Of a DNA stretch of 64,000 bases, positions 19,261-29,526 are shown piece after piece. The translations under genes were made by a program, and so were the position numbers. Positions within the stretch are counted from its first letter, which is position 1; every line of letters starts with the position of its first letter. Source of the DNA: Rhynchopus sp. YZ270_cl-10 (lineage: Eukaryota; Euglenozoa; Diplonemea; Diplonemida; Diplonemidae); NCBI GenBank assembly GCA_964035575.1, contig OZ037909.1, positions 434,001-498,000 on the forward strand, written 5' to 3'. The notes under the pieces are model-generated. The model saw only the letters and a program-made list of their open reading frames with translations, ran no database searches and was not told where the DNA came from.

Positions 19261-20089
19261 GCCTCTTTAGGGGCGAAAAAAAAAAATCGAGAGTCCCTTT
19301 CCCTGGGAGGCAATAGCCACCGGCAACGACACCACTACGAGATTTTACGAGATTTTACGAGATTTTACGAAATTTTACGATCGTAAATTTTCGTAGTACG
19401 ATCGTAAATTTTCGTAGTACGAGGAAAAAAAGGCTACGATCGTAAAATTTCGTACTACGATCGTCGGCAACCCGTGTTTAAAGCCCTAAAATTGTGCTTC
19501 AGTTTCGGCAGCATCCATGTTGAAGTTGAAGGGCTTTAAAAAATATTTTTTTTGGGGTGCTTCTACTCACTCTGAGTGGGTGTGTGATGGATATTCGGGA
19601 CTATGTGGGGTCCGGGAGGGGTATTTTGGGGGTTTCAGGCAAAAAAACGAAAAAAATATGACCGTAACAGGGGGTGTGCAAAGTGTCTTGGGGATGTCTT
19701 GGGGACGTCTTGGGCATTTTTTTGACCTAAAAACACCAAAAAAACACTTCCAAAAGTGTCAAATATGTCCAAAACAGGTTGGAATGGACTCACAGGCCAC
19801 TTTTGGGGTATATTTGTGCCAAAGGAGGCTTTGTGATGTCAAAAAATATCCCGGTTTTTGATTTTTTTCTCGAAAAATCGCTATTTTGCCCAAAGTGGCC
19901 AAAACGTGAAAAAAGCCGTTTTTTCACTATTTTTTTGTATTCTGGGGTGGCTTCTGGGTCGTTTTTCGACCCACAGGCCCCCTGTGACCCACTCTGAGGG
20001 TGTTTTTCACCCGCAGTTGCCTTGGAGATGACCAGATAATGCCAAATGAATTTTCCGTGCGCAAAAAATGGCTGGAGTCGTACCCCCTA

Positions 20090-20103
20090 GGGGGGGGGGG
20101 GGG
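20090..20103. repeat. G-run at the right edge of TIR element 3
   Basis: Fourteen consecutive G directly after the right tip CCCCCTA. Confidence 0.85.
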
Positions 20104-20204
20104 AATGTACAGAAGGGTTCTATGTCACTTTTTTTGTCTCCCAAAGAGGTTGGAGTCTATCGCTCAGCGTAACTGAGATTTTTCGTTTTTTTTGTTTTTT
20201 TTCC

Positions 20205-22066
20205 TCACGGAGCGTACATCTGCTCATCATCGTCGTCCTCAACTTCTACACTGCTTTTTGCATAGCTACTGTAAGAGGTGTGCGCCTTCAGCACGTCGGC
20301 GAGAGGGGTCACAGAGTGGAGCTGTGAGGTCTGGCTGGCGGGGTTTGTTATGGAAGCGGTGCCGAGGGAGCCTGCAGGGGGCATGTAATACCCCGTGGTC
20401 CCTCCCAACGTGGGACCTTCACTCGCAATGTCATCCTGGGTGAACGTATGGGTACCCTGCAGCGTCTGCTCGCCCTGCGATGGCATCGTTGATCTACGCG
20501 ATACGCTCGTCATTTGCGTTTGCGTCTCCGTCGCCGTCGCAGCCAAAGGAGAGTCCTCTGTCTCTGCAGACGGAGGGGGTGTGCACACCGCGGGTGGTGC
20601 CGGAAGCGATGCCTCACGAAGCACCATCAAATACTCATCAAAGTACTCCAACGACATCTGCGTTTATTTGAATTTTATTTTTCTCCCCCATAACACATAG
20701 TGTATTAATAAACCAAAAGAAAGCCAACATTCAGATCTTGTTTTACAGTATTTCCCCATTGAATCCTTTCACCTTGCAACAGATTTTACCCCTATTTGGC
20801 ATTCAACAAAAAAAAACACTTATATTTTGTTATCAAGATCAGTTTGGCTGATATCTTTTGTTACATCCCGAATCAAAAAAAACATACCTGCGCCATTGAA
20901 GCTGCCGCATCTCTTCCGTGCAACGCCAATCTCAACGATGCGTCCAATGCTTCTAGCCCTGGGATCGCAGAGAGGAATGGGAAGGATGGGACGAGCGCTT
21001 CTGCACGCTTTTGTTCAAAGAGCTTTGCGGCCTCTGCGTCTGCAAGCTGGTCACCCAAAGAGGCCAGACGGTAACGGTAGTCTGCACATTGGTGGCACAC
21101 ATCGGGGTTTCCTACAGGCACCACCTCCCTCTCCTTCTCCCTCTCCGAGACAACAGGCACTGCCTGCGCCTGCATCTCGCGTCGTGGGCTGCGTTGTTGA
21201 AACCGCTCCGGAGACGTCTGCGACATCGCAACACTACTCCTCGAAGACCGTAGAGCATTGGCATGCTTCCCTATAAAGTCCTTCGCCTTCACCAGCTCCC
21301 CTTTCACCATATCAAAGGCTTCTTCCAAATCCACCATCTCCTGAATCCCTGTTTTCCCTATGGAAGCTACGGCCTGCAGCGCAGCGGTTGCCCCCGCTGA
21401 TGTTTCTGCCTTTGAGATTTCGTTCCATAAATGGGAGTACCGTTCTTCCCAGGAGAAGGCCTTTTGCTTCCAGCGTTGTACCAGAACTTCGAGGCGGGAT
21501 GCGCGGTCTCCGCCCCTTGGGGAGCCTGGTGGGGTGGAGGAGGAGCGGGGAGGGGACTGCCGGGTGCTTCCGAGGCTTTGACGTTGCGTGGGGTGGCCGC
21601 GGACCTCGGAAGGGTCGCGGTAGTGTTGGCTGTGGTCGCCTTCGTCCATTCTGGTTTGCATGTCGGAAAGCTGCTTTCTGCGTGCCTCGTTAAGTTGTTG
21701 CAACCTTGCCACCTCCCTCCGAAGAACCCGGTTCTCCTCTTCCAGGTCCAGCATATCCTGTGTAGTGCGTGGTCCCATGCCCGATGGGGGTGCGTTGTGC
21801 TGTGGTGACATGGAAACGCTTTCGGTGTGTTGCGGTGTGCTGCTCTCCATCGTCCGTTCGTCGCCGACCCATGCGGTGCGGGGGTTGTACATAGGAGGCG
21901 GGTAGGCCCCTCCAGCGTCTTCCGTCTCACCGCACTCTCCAGATTGGCCAGCCTCCTCTTCAGCTGCAGCGGCAGCAGCTGCAGCAACGTCTCGAGGCAA
22001 CGAAGTATACCCACCAGAAGACGGAGGATGTGCGTGGGTGGCACGACCCAAGGCACTGCCTAACAT
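20205..22066 (-). CDS. Coiled-coil protein, 543 residues
   Basis: Exons are 22066-20888 and 20657-20205, joined in phase 0 (donor GTATGT, acceptor AAACGCAG). The protein has an Ala/Glu-rich, low-complexity first 100 residues, a short leucine-zipper-like coiled coil (DLEEENRVLRREVARLQQ, about 108-135), a Ser/Pro/Arg-rich stretch, a helical middle with a Trp-rich segment (VQRWKQKAFSWEERYSHLW), and a Thr/Ser-rich tail that ends with five acidic residues then EQMYAP. A CHQC pair (about residue 330) is isolated. ATG 22066 is used because the frame further upstream has no ATG. The intron contains a repeat shared with 33477-33640. No known family; a structural or adaptor role is only a guess. Confidence 0.75.
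20690..20850. repeat. Dispersed repeat, copy 1 of the 20690/33477 pair
   Basis: About 160 bases including TAACACATAGTGTATTAA, TTCAGATCTTGT, CAACAGATTTTACCCC and TTGTTATCAA recur in the same order and orientation at 33477-33640. Here it lies inside the intron of the coiled-coil gene; the other copy is upstream of the GRP170 gene. Confidence 0.7.
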
Positions 22067-22449
22067 TTTTTTTCTTAGAGCTTTTGGATTAGTGTACACT
22101 AACGGTTAAGGTGGAGGGTGTTGGAAGGGGGAAAGGGGGAAAGGGGAAGGGGAAAAAAATAAAAAAGGGGGGGAATGAGAGGTTTTTGAAGTCCCATCAG
22201 GGTGGTGTTTGAGGAGGTTCGTTCACCCCACGGAGCCATTTGTGGCAGAGGGGGGGTGTTGGTTAGTTGCGTATTTTTTTGTTGTGTCGACAATCGCCTA
22301 AGAACCCATTGGGGAACCTAGGGTCTGTACTTCAATGTTGGTCGAAGCCTTTGTACGGAAGGTATAGACGTCATTCGTCCTGAACCCTTGAGAATTTTCC
22401 CCCCACGAGCAGAATCATCTAGAGATGTGATGCGAGAATATTGCAGTGT

Positions 22450-23317
22450 TCACTTCGCCTTCTCTGTCTCTGCCTCTGCTGCTGCCGCAGCCTCGCGAAG
22501 ACGTCTTCTCTCACGCACAAAGCACTGCATCAACACCGACTTAAACTCAAAGCAGTTGACATGCTTCATGTGCAACTCCATGTCCTCAGGCATCGCCCCC
22601 ATGCACTGTGCGAACCTGAAGTTCTTATCGTAGCAGGTGCTGTCCTCACCCAGGTCAGGGTTGAAAGGGTGCCATGGGTGCTGTTTGAAGATCTGAGTCA
22701 TGTGCAGACTTCGCGGGATCTGTGAAAAGAAGTAATTCAAGAGAAGCAAAAAACGTAAGACGATCCTATCTAGTCTGACAACCCAAAAAAAATACCTACG
22801 ATAATACCCTAAAAATACCATATGTATTGTCGAATAGGCTGTAGTGGGGGAGTAACATGGACAGTATTCCCCCCAAAAAAAGCTAAATAAATACAGTCAT
22901 TTGACTTGAAATACAAAAGCCTTCTCGTGAACAGTGTACCTTTGGTACAAATGACCGGCTGTACTGGGCTGGACACCCCCAACCATGCTGTCCTACATCC
23001 ATCTTGTGGTTTACATCTAGAAATTTTCCCACTTCCGTAGCGCTTTCATAAGGCACTTTTCCCCCCCCTCACTTTCAGGAGACGGTAATATCGCACTATA
23101 CTATCACGCTGTGTACCGTGCTGCCCCGCCTTCCAACTGTAGTGCACAACGTGAAACAAAGTAAAGCAAACAGCTGCATCTCGGAAAGGGGGGAAGGTGG
23201 GGGAAGGTGGGGGAAGGTGGGGGAAGGTGGGGGAAGGTGGGGGAAGGGGGCGGCAATGTATACCTTTTTGTCCAACAGCTCATCCTCTTCAGGTGTAGTG
23301 GAGAAGAGGCCAAACAT
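22450..23317 (-). CDS. Twin-CX9C (CHCH) protein, probably mitochondrial intermembrane space
   Basis: Exons are 23317-23264 and 22719-22450, joined in phase 0 (donor GTATAC, acceptor TTTTCACAG), giving 107 residues. The fold is marked by two CX9C motifs, C-YDKNFRFAQ-C and C-FEFKSVLMQ-C, which form two disulfides in a helical hairpin. Proteins of this type enter the intermembrane space by the Mia40 relay and include complex I and IV subunits and assembly factors. The segment before them (HPWHPFNPDLGEDS) and the charged Ala/Glu tail did not let me choose a member; a complex I accessory subunit is my first guess. The 544-base intron carries a C/T-rich minisatellite (gene strand) and a dispersed repeat. 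Confidence 0.85.
22893..23020. repeat. Dispersed GTGTACC...GGTACAAATGACC repeat, copy 1
   Basis: A segment with CAGTGTACC.TTGGTACAAA, then TGACCGGCTGTAC, and further on TCCTACATCCAT. The first parts recur at 26868-26955 and the last part at 61730-61770. It lies in the intron of the twin-CX9C gene. The GTACC/GGTAC pair makes a short hairpin. Confidence 0.55.
23186..23250. repeat. 10-bp G-rich minisatellite (GGTGGGGGAA), about six copies
   Basis: Direct copies with little variation, close to the donor of the intron in the twin-CX9C gene. On the gene strand it is a CCTTCCCCCA array. Confidence 0.9.
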
Positions 23318-23441
23318 ATTGTGTTCTCTCTCTGGTGTTAGGTGGTTTTACATAGGGGAAGACATGGGGGGTAGTGCTGACTGTATTGTGCTAATTGCCT
23401 ATCACAATACATAATACACAATACAGCCTTCACTACATAAG

Positions 23442-23652
23442 CATACCCCGAAGGCAACTATCATATTTCTTCTATATTCGCCCTATATATGGAGCGTTTT
23501 CCGGGGGGGAAATCGCGCTAAATCAGGCGTCATCGGCCGTCATCCCACAGACCCTAAAACGCTCCACGCTATATTCGGATCTGAATATAGGTCGAATATG
23601 TTCCAGAAATTTTGGGACCCGATATGGCAAATTCGGCGGTTCGCCGGGGTAT
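23442..23652. mobile_element. Palindromic MITE-like element, about 210 bp
   Basis: Ends CATACCCCG and CGGGGTATG, with inner matching parts (TATGGAGCGTTTT against AAAACGCTCCA). The pairing is imperfect and there is no coding potential. The remainder of 23318-25040 is AT-rich and holds two copies of the dispersed hairpin motif but no recognised gene. Confidence 0.5.
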
Positions 23653-24190
23653 GACTAGGGGTGAAAAGGGGGTGTGGTCAGGGGTATCTGGGGTTTCAAT
23701 TTCATGAGTTCGTTGTGGGATATGTGTGGGGTAAGGCGGGGGAAGGTAATAAAGTAAACAGAAAGAATCCAGGAAGACAGAAACAATTTTTTTTTCCAAA
23801 GCTCGTTTGAAAAAAGCTGAGGGGTTGGGTGTGAAAGAGGGGGGGGGTAAAATCTATTGCACACCATTTGAAATGCCAATAAAAACGAAATTGGATGTCG
23901 AAAAAAAAAAGAGATAAATGCCTTTACACACCCATACAGTGCAATTGAAAGGTTCTGAGTGGGAGGCTCCACTAAGAAAAAAGATCGGGTCTTTTGTTTG
24001 TGCGCTCAAAGCCGGGAAAACAAAAAGGTGAAAAAATGTGTTAAACTGAAGTACGGTTGTTGTGGTTAATTGAGTACTCAAAGAAACAAGCGAGATTCTG
24101 TCTTTTTTCAATCCGTTTTTGTTTGCCCTGCAGCGCTGCCTCCAATCTTTTTAGAATTGACAACAGGTTGTTTTATCAAAAAAAATATAC

Positions 24191-24224
24191 AAGATGAAGC
24201 GAAGCTTCTCGGTGCTTAGTCACC
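24191..24224. repeat. Dispersed hairpin motif, copy 2
   Basis: AAGATGAAGCGAAGCTTCTC followed by GGTGCTTAGTCACC; stem GAAGC/GCTTAG. It lies about 830 bases downstream of the MINDY stop. Confidence 0.65.
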
Positions 24225-24794
24225 TGAGTGACAACCTAACAGGGGGTATTCGCAAAGAGAAATATTAACGTACACTCTCTGTTGATTCTAAAAACGGGGG
24301 GTAAAAAAAAATCGCGGTAAATTTTGGGAAGAGATTTGAAAAGTTGGAACGCTTCCTCACCCCCCCAGATCGCAAATAGAGAGAATACTGTGCAACCCTG
24401 CTCTAAAGAGACCGTCTCTCTGTAACGACAAAATAATATTTAGAAAAAATTGGACGAAAAAAAATTGGTCAAAAAAAGCTAGGCCTTTTTCCCCTTTCAT
24501 TACAGGGCAACAACAACAAAACGGGTCGTTTTTTTTTTTTTTAAATCATTCCTTTTGCGTAAATGTACACCTTTGCTAGGATATGGTGAAGGACAAATAC
24601 TCGGTTCTGCCTTGAATACATAACAGAGGATGAAAGAGCAAACGCCTCACCGTACACCGGCAGACGCAAGGGCACTGCTTCTCCACGGGTTAGCGAACCC
24701 CAGAGAACACTTCATTGGCAATATCCATCATATACCCCCCCAATTGCACCATCGACTTTTTATTTTGTTGCTTTATTTACACATTCAAGAACAG

Positions 24795-24830
24795 TTTATA
24801 AGATGATAAGCCTTGCTGTGCTTAGTCACC
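24795..24830. repeat. Dispersed hairpin motif, copy 3
   Basis: TTTATAAGATGATAAGCC followed by TTGCTGTGCTTAGTCACC; stem TAAGC/GCTTA. It lies about 215 bases downstream of the MINDY stop. Confidence 0.7.
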
Positions 24831-25040
24831 AAAAGAAAGGGGTGGAGGTGCTAGAGACCACCATTATCTAATCATAGAACAGCAGGACTCCAGGCCGTTC
24901 GGTCGTTCTCGTCTCGTTGACAACTGCGGAAGACGTGGCTAGGGTGGTGGTGCGGCAGAAGGAGACAGGAGAGAGAGAGGGAGTGAGAGGCGGCTAAACA
25001 GGGCTTCAGAATTCAGACGTCAAAGAAGTCGAGGAACAAC

Positions 25041-26703
25041 TCACATCACCGAACACTGTGAGTGGAAAAAATGGGAGAAGGGAGGGTCAGTAGAAGTGCG
25101 AATTTATTCAAAAGAAAATTTTGGTAAGATTAACCGAAGTTCTCTCACTGTGCTATGTCACCAATGGAAAACAAAATGACGAATTTCTGTAGAGAAACTG
25201 CAGAAAGGGGTGTCGTCACCGTGTGTGGGGGGATGAATACAATAGTGGACATCTTTTCTTTTGGATGGGGGGGGGTAGGAAACATACTCCCTTCTTGTCC
25301 TTCTCCTTGGGTTTGCTTTGGTTGGCTGGTGGGCGTTGCTGTGGACGCTGTTGCTGTGGGCGCTGCTGCTGCTGCTGCTGCGGGCGACGGTGTTGCTGTT
25401 GTTGCTGCTGTTGCTGGGGCCGCTGCTGATGTTGGCGATATTGCTGCTGCTGCTGCTCCTGTTGATGCAGCATCCTTGCGACACGCTCGGACTCTTTTCT
25501 GTCTATATCTGCGAGCTGTTGTGCGAGGAGGAAGTCTTGTTCTTCTTGGCTCATTTGTGGAGCCGCTTGGGCGGGCTGCTGATACTGCTGTTGCTGCTGA
25601 GGTTGCTGCTGCTGCTGGGGCGGCTGTTGCTGGGGCGCTGCGGGCTGCTGTTGCTGCTGCTGCTGCTGTGCCGCTTGAAGCACATTACTCTGCCTCCCAA
25701 GGTTGGACGCCGCACGGAAATTCGAGTCCATCAGCGACGCATCCCCATCCACGTCAGCCAAGGTCTCCCACATAACACCCTGCACCTCTTCGTAGCCGAT
25801 GTCCGTCACCAGCACAAAGAGACGTCCCTGGTACTTCGTGAGCGTCGAGAAGTGGTTGTTCCGGAAGAACACCGCAAGCTCGCGCTCCTCCAGCCCCTTC
25901 GCCAAGGCAAAGAGCCCGTCGTATGTCAGCTGCCCCCCGGTTTCGTTCAGAAACTTCTCAGCAAGGTTTCCTTTGCGGATCGCCTCGTCGTCTATGGGCT
26001 CCTCCTTCTCCTCTTTTTGCTCTTTTTCTTCCTTGCCATCCTTTTCCTCTGTTTCCTCCTTTTCTTCCTTTTCTTCTTCCTTCGTTTCTTCCCCCGCTTC
26101 TTCTCCGAGAGGCTGCTCTGCATCAGGCTTGGCGTCTGCGTCTGCGGCTGCGTCTGCGGTTGTTTTTACTTTTTCTCTTTTTTCAATTTTGTCGCGTTCA
26201 TCATTGCGTTTAATGATAGTTTCGATCAACCCGTTGTAGGAAAGCTTGGCCAGCTCTTTGCAAGAGTCGTCGGGAAGCCAGCCGTGGACTAGGCGGAGGC
26301 CGAACGCGTCGAAGCAGGTTGTTGCGACGCCTAGCTCGAAGCTGTCGAAGGAGTTGAACTTGACGTTCACGTCGAGCCCCACCTCCAGCATCGGGAGCAA
26401 CGCAAGCGAGTCGTTCATGGCGAACTGCGCGTTCGGGTCCTGGGAGAGGTTTGTGTTGCGGAAGCGGTCCTCCAGTGCCTGCACCGCTAGCTCTACCATC
26501 TGCGAAAAGTAGATCACATCGCGTCCTGCCTCGAGACTCACCCACCGCTTCAACAGCAGGCAGTTCATGATAGCAATCGCAGGGCACGGCCCGTTCTCAT
26601 TCTGCAGAATGATGGCTGTCGGTGCGTCGTTGTACTGCAGCCATTTGACACCGTACAGGCTGTCCTTCTTTTCTTTAGTCTCAGGGGGTGTTGCCGTGGC
26701 CAT
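25041..26703 (-). CDS. MINDY-family deubiquitinase with a CaaX tail
   Basis: MINDY-1/2 (FAM63) enzymes are cysteine proteases that trim K48-linked ubiquitin chains. The long exon 26703-25288 holds the catalytic Gln and Cys in QNENGPCPAIAI (about residue 33-45), the nucleophile region, and the catalytic His in FFRNNHFSTL (about 280). The DIGYEEVQGVMWETL and DSNF motifs follow. An acidic Glu/Lys linker of about 70 residues is inserted between the halves of the catalytic domain. The last 150 residues are Gln-rich, with a possible ubiquitin-binding helix (EEQDFLLAQQLADID). A phase-0 donor GTATGT at 25287 joins the 15-base coding exon 25055-25041, which adds CSVM and the stop. This is a CaaX box, so the protein is probably prenylated and membrane-bound. 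The total is 476 residues. An AG acceptor without a visible exon lies about 27 bases before the ATG. Confidence 0.92.
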
Positions 26704-29526
26704 TAAATATGTGGGGTGGTGTAATCTCTGTGGACAAATGCAATGGAGGTACGTTGTATAGGAGGATAGGTTGTGTCAAATTACTCAAATTCCATCCAAG
26801 AATTATCATACACTTTCAAATCAAAGAAGAGAAAGTACAATGACGGCAAAGAGGGGGGGGAAAGTTGACTAGAAATACAACAGCCCGCTCGTTGACAGTG
26901 TACCGTTGGTACAAATGACCGGCTGTACATCCATGTCGTTTACAATCTCATACGTGCTACTCCCGCTTCCACTCATCAGCCAGATGAACGAGAATCATTC
27001 CGAACACAGGGGCATGAATCCTGTGATATAGGGTCTGGTTGAGGTCCTCTGCCCGTTTCGCAGTATGGGAGAGGGCTATAGAGGCGCACAAACCCTGAGT
27101 CGCTAATTTGGGTGAGGGGAAAGTGTCACTTGTCGTTCCCTCACCCCCCTTCTTGTAGTTGTTTGATGCGTTGACGCTTCCACACAAAAAGAATGTTATC
27201 GATGCAGGGCACCTCCGGAATATCGTATGATGTTAGTCCACGGGAATTATTCTTTAAAAAAATCCGTTTAAATTTTGCTGCACGCTACCTATTTATTTGT
27301 ATTTTTTTTTTTTTCGTCATTATTGTCAGGGATTTATATACGATTTTTTTCCTTACCAAAAGTGCAAAAAAAGTGAGGTTGCTATTCCTGAGGGGGCTGC
27401 AGGCACGGAGGGACTTTTTTGAAGAAATGGACTTCAGATTGAAGTATCATCTTGTACTAGCCCAGGGGGCTTCACTGGCTAGGGCTCCAGCAGGTCCCAC
27501 ATGCACTATGCCTGACTCCAGCACGCAAGGTAGCATTCACAGCACCTTTCACCCCTTCAGGAGGAGTGCATAAAAGGGCACCCGGATGCAATTTTTCACC
27601 CATATCAGGACTCATGACTCAATTTTTTTTGCGAAGCAAAAAAAAATAATATAATATGGCGCCGCAGGCGAAAAAAATTGGGGTACGGTGTAAAAATCTA
27701 GCCTTTTACACCACAGAGTCCCTCAACGAACCCTTTTTTGCGGAGCAAAAAAGGAAAAATGGCGCCGCAGGCAAAAAAAAATTTGGGTACAGCCTGTATG
27801 GTACGGGATTTCATGGTGCGGTCAGCAACCCAGTTCCCCAAAAAATGCAAAAAACTTTTTTTCCAAATCTGCAATTTTTTTTTTTTTTTTTTCAAAACTG
27901 AGGTTCAGCCTCAGTTCTACTATGGTATATAAATCTCTGATTATTGTGAAAACCCCACCCCATGTGTTCCGTTTTTTCTTCTTCTTTTCCCCCGTTTTTT
28001 CATCCCTTTTGTTGGGGTGGGAAAAAATTCCCGAAAAAAAAAAGAGTGGCGAACCAATTCCAGCACACAACACCCTCTTTAGATTAAAAAAAGAAATCAT
28101 TACACTCCAATGCAAACCCCTCTCGTGGTTTTGTATCTTGGTGCAAATAAACTAAAGGGAGCCACATCCGAGACGTAGATAACCTTTGATCTCGGAGAAA
28201 GGGGGCAGGGGTTCAGGGAGAAAAAAAAAACGGTGTTTTTGCTCATGCATTTGCTGTTTTATGTTTTGTGTTTGTTTTGTGTTACTTTTTTTTAACATTT
28301 TTTTAAAAAATAAACAAAAAAAAATCCCTCTTTTTTTTTGTGTTTGTTCAAAAAAAAGGAGGTTTTTTCAATTCCACCTTCACCTTTCAAAAAAAATAAA
28401 ATTGTGAGGTGCTGATAAAAAAAACATACAAAAAGGATACCCCAAGGACACTGTGATAAGAGGTAGAAAAAAAAATCAGTTGCTGGTATTTGAAGACAAC
28501 AAATATTCCAAGAAAAAATCCCCCATTCTCGGCTAGAGTTCAAACCCAATCACCCTTGGTGTCAAATCCAAGTTGCTTGGGAAACAGGCTATTGAGTGGT
28601 AGGGAGGGACAGCAAACAGTATTTAAAAAAAAAAAAACGGGCTTTTTTTCCCTTTTTTCGGTGCAAAAAAAAAGAAGACGAAAGGAAAGCAACACCACAT
28701 TTCCAACACGCCCCATTTTTTCACTTTTCAATGTAAAGTAAAGACGCGGTTGCAATGTGGGTCCTACATTATCACACGACGGACATAGTCACGGTGGGCG
28801 ACTTAGAAGTGCTACTACTCCAAATGACCAGCGGTTACCACTAGTATTCCAGCAACACTACAAATAGTAATTCCACTAGTAGTCCGTCGTGCACACAAAA
28901 AAAAAAAAAAAGACCCCCCCTCCAAAACTGTTTAAAAAGAACACTTGAAAAGATGAACAGACCTTTTGAATATACATCGTTCGCAAAACAAAAAAAAAAA
29001 TCTTTTTTTTTTTTTATAAAATGAAGCCAAGCCTCATGCGTAAGTGCATTTTTTGGGGGAGGGGGAATGTCAAAATATCTGCAAATAAAGGAGTTTATCC
29101 ACTTCCTTTGCAGCGCCTTTTTTCTGTTTTTGTTTTGTTTTGTTTTTTTTTTTTGTAAATTTTTTTTTTGCACGTACACAGCGGAAAAATGAAGCCTTGA
29201 GACGCGGTGAGCCCCACAGGGGGGGGGAGAAGAAAAAAATCGATGTGTCTCTTGAGGACACACATTTTTCAAAAAAAGAAAAAAAATAATAATAAAGGTG
29301 ATCCAACCCAACAACGCAAAACCCCCTTTTTTAAAAAATACCCCCAGATCTGATATCGCTTCGTCACATTCTTTTTTTTTTTTTTTTTCTTTTTTTGTCA
29401 AAGTGTGAAGGTTCTTTTTTTGCTTCAATTTGTTGCTTTTTAAAATTTTTTATTGTTATTTCCATACCTAAGTTAGGCTAAAATTCCCCCCAAAAAAACA
29501 TTTTTTTTTTTTTCCTTTTATTGTGC
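26704..29526. other. Intergenic region without a recognised gene
   Basis: This 2.8-kb stretch between MINDY and GRP170 contains long A/T runs, a second copy of the GTACC/GGTAC repeat (26868-26955), and a two-copy tandem repeat near 27630-27695 and 27735-27800 (GCGAAGCAAAAAA, then ATGGCGCCGCAGGC, against GCGGAGCAAAAAA, then the same). No protein family, exon or RNA gene was found on either strand. Confidence 0.6.
26868..26955. repeat. Dispersed GTGTACC...GGTACAAATGACC repeat, copy 2
   Basis: It matches 22893-23020 (GAAATACAA, AGTGTACC.TTGGTACAAA, TGACCGGCTGTAC, ATCCATGTCGTTTACA) and lies 165 bases upstream of the MINDY start. Weaker relatives occur near 28095 and 46055. Confidence 0.55.

Larger units (their letters stand above)
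15792..20089. mobile_element. Large non-autonomous TIR element 3 (4.3 kb, ~600-bp inverted ends)
   Basis: The tips read TAGGGGATACGACTCC and GGAGTCGTACCCCCTA. The arms, about 15792-16395 and 19450-20089, are almost identical; a spurious frame of about 110 codons is the same in both, so the element is young or its arms are kept alike by conversion. Inside each arm lies a palindromic tract of ACGATCGTAAAATTTT-like units (16375-16540 and 19335-19465). The interior holds a structured repeat (16708-17468), a nested TIR element (17888-18522) and a degenerate tandem repeat (18770-19260). No transposase or other protein is recognisable, so it must depend on an enzyme encoded elsewhere. Fourteen G follow the right tip. 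Confidence 0.8.
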
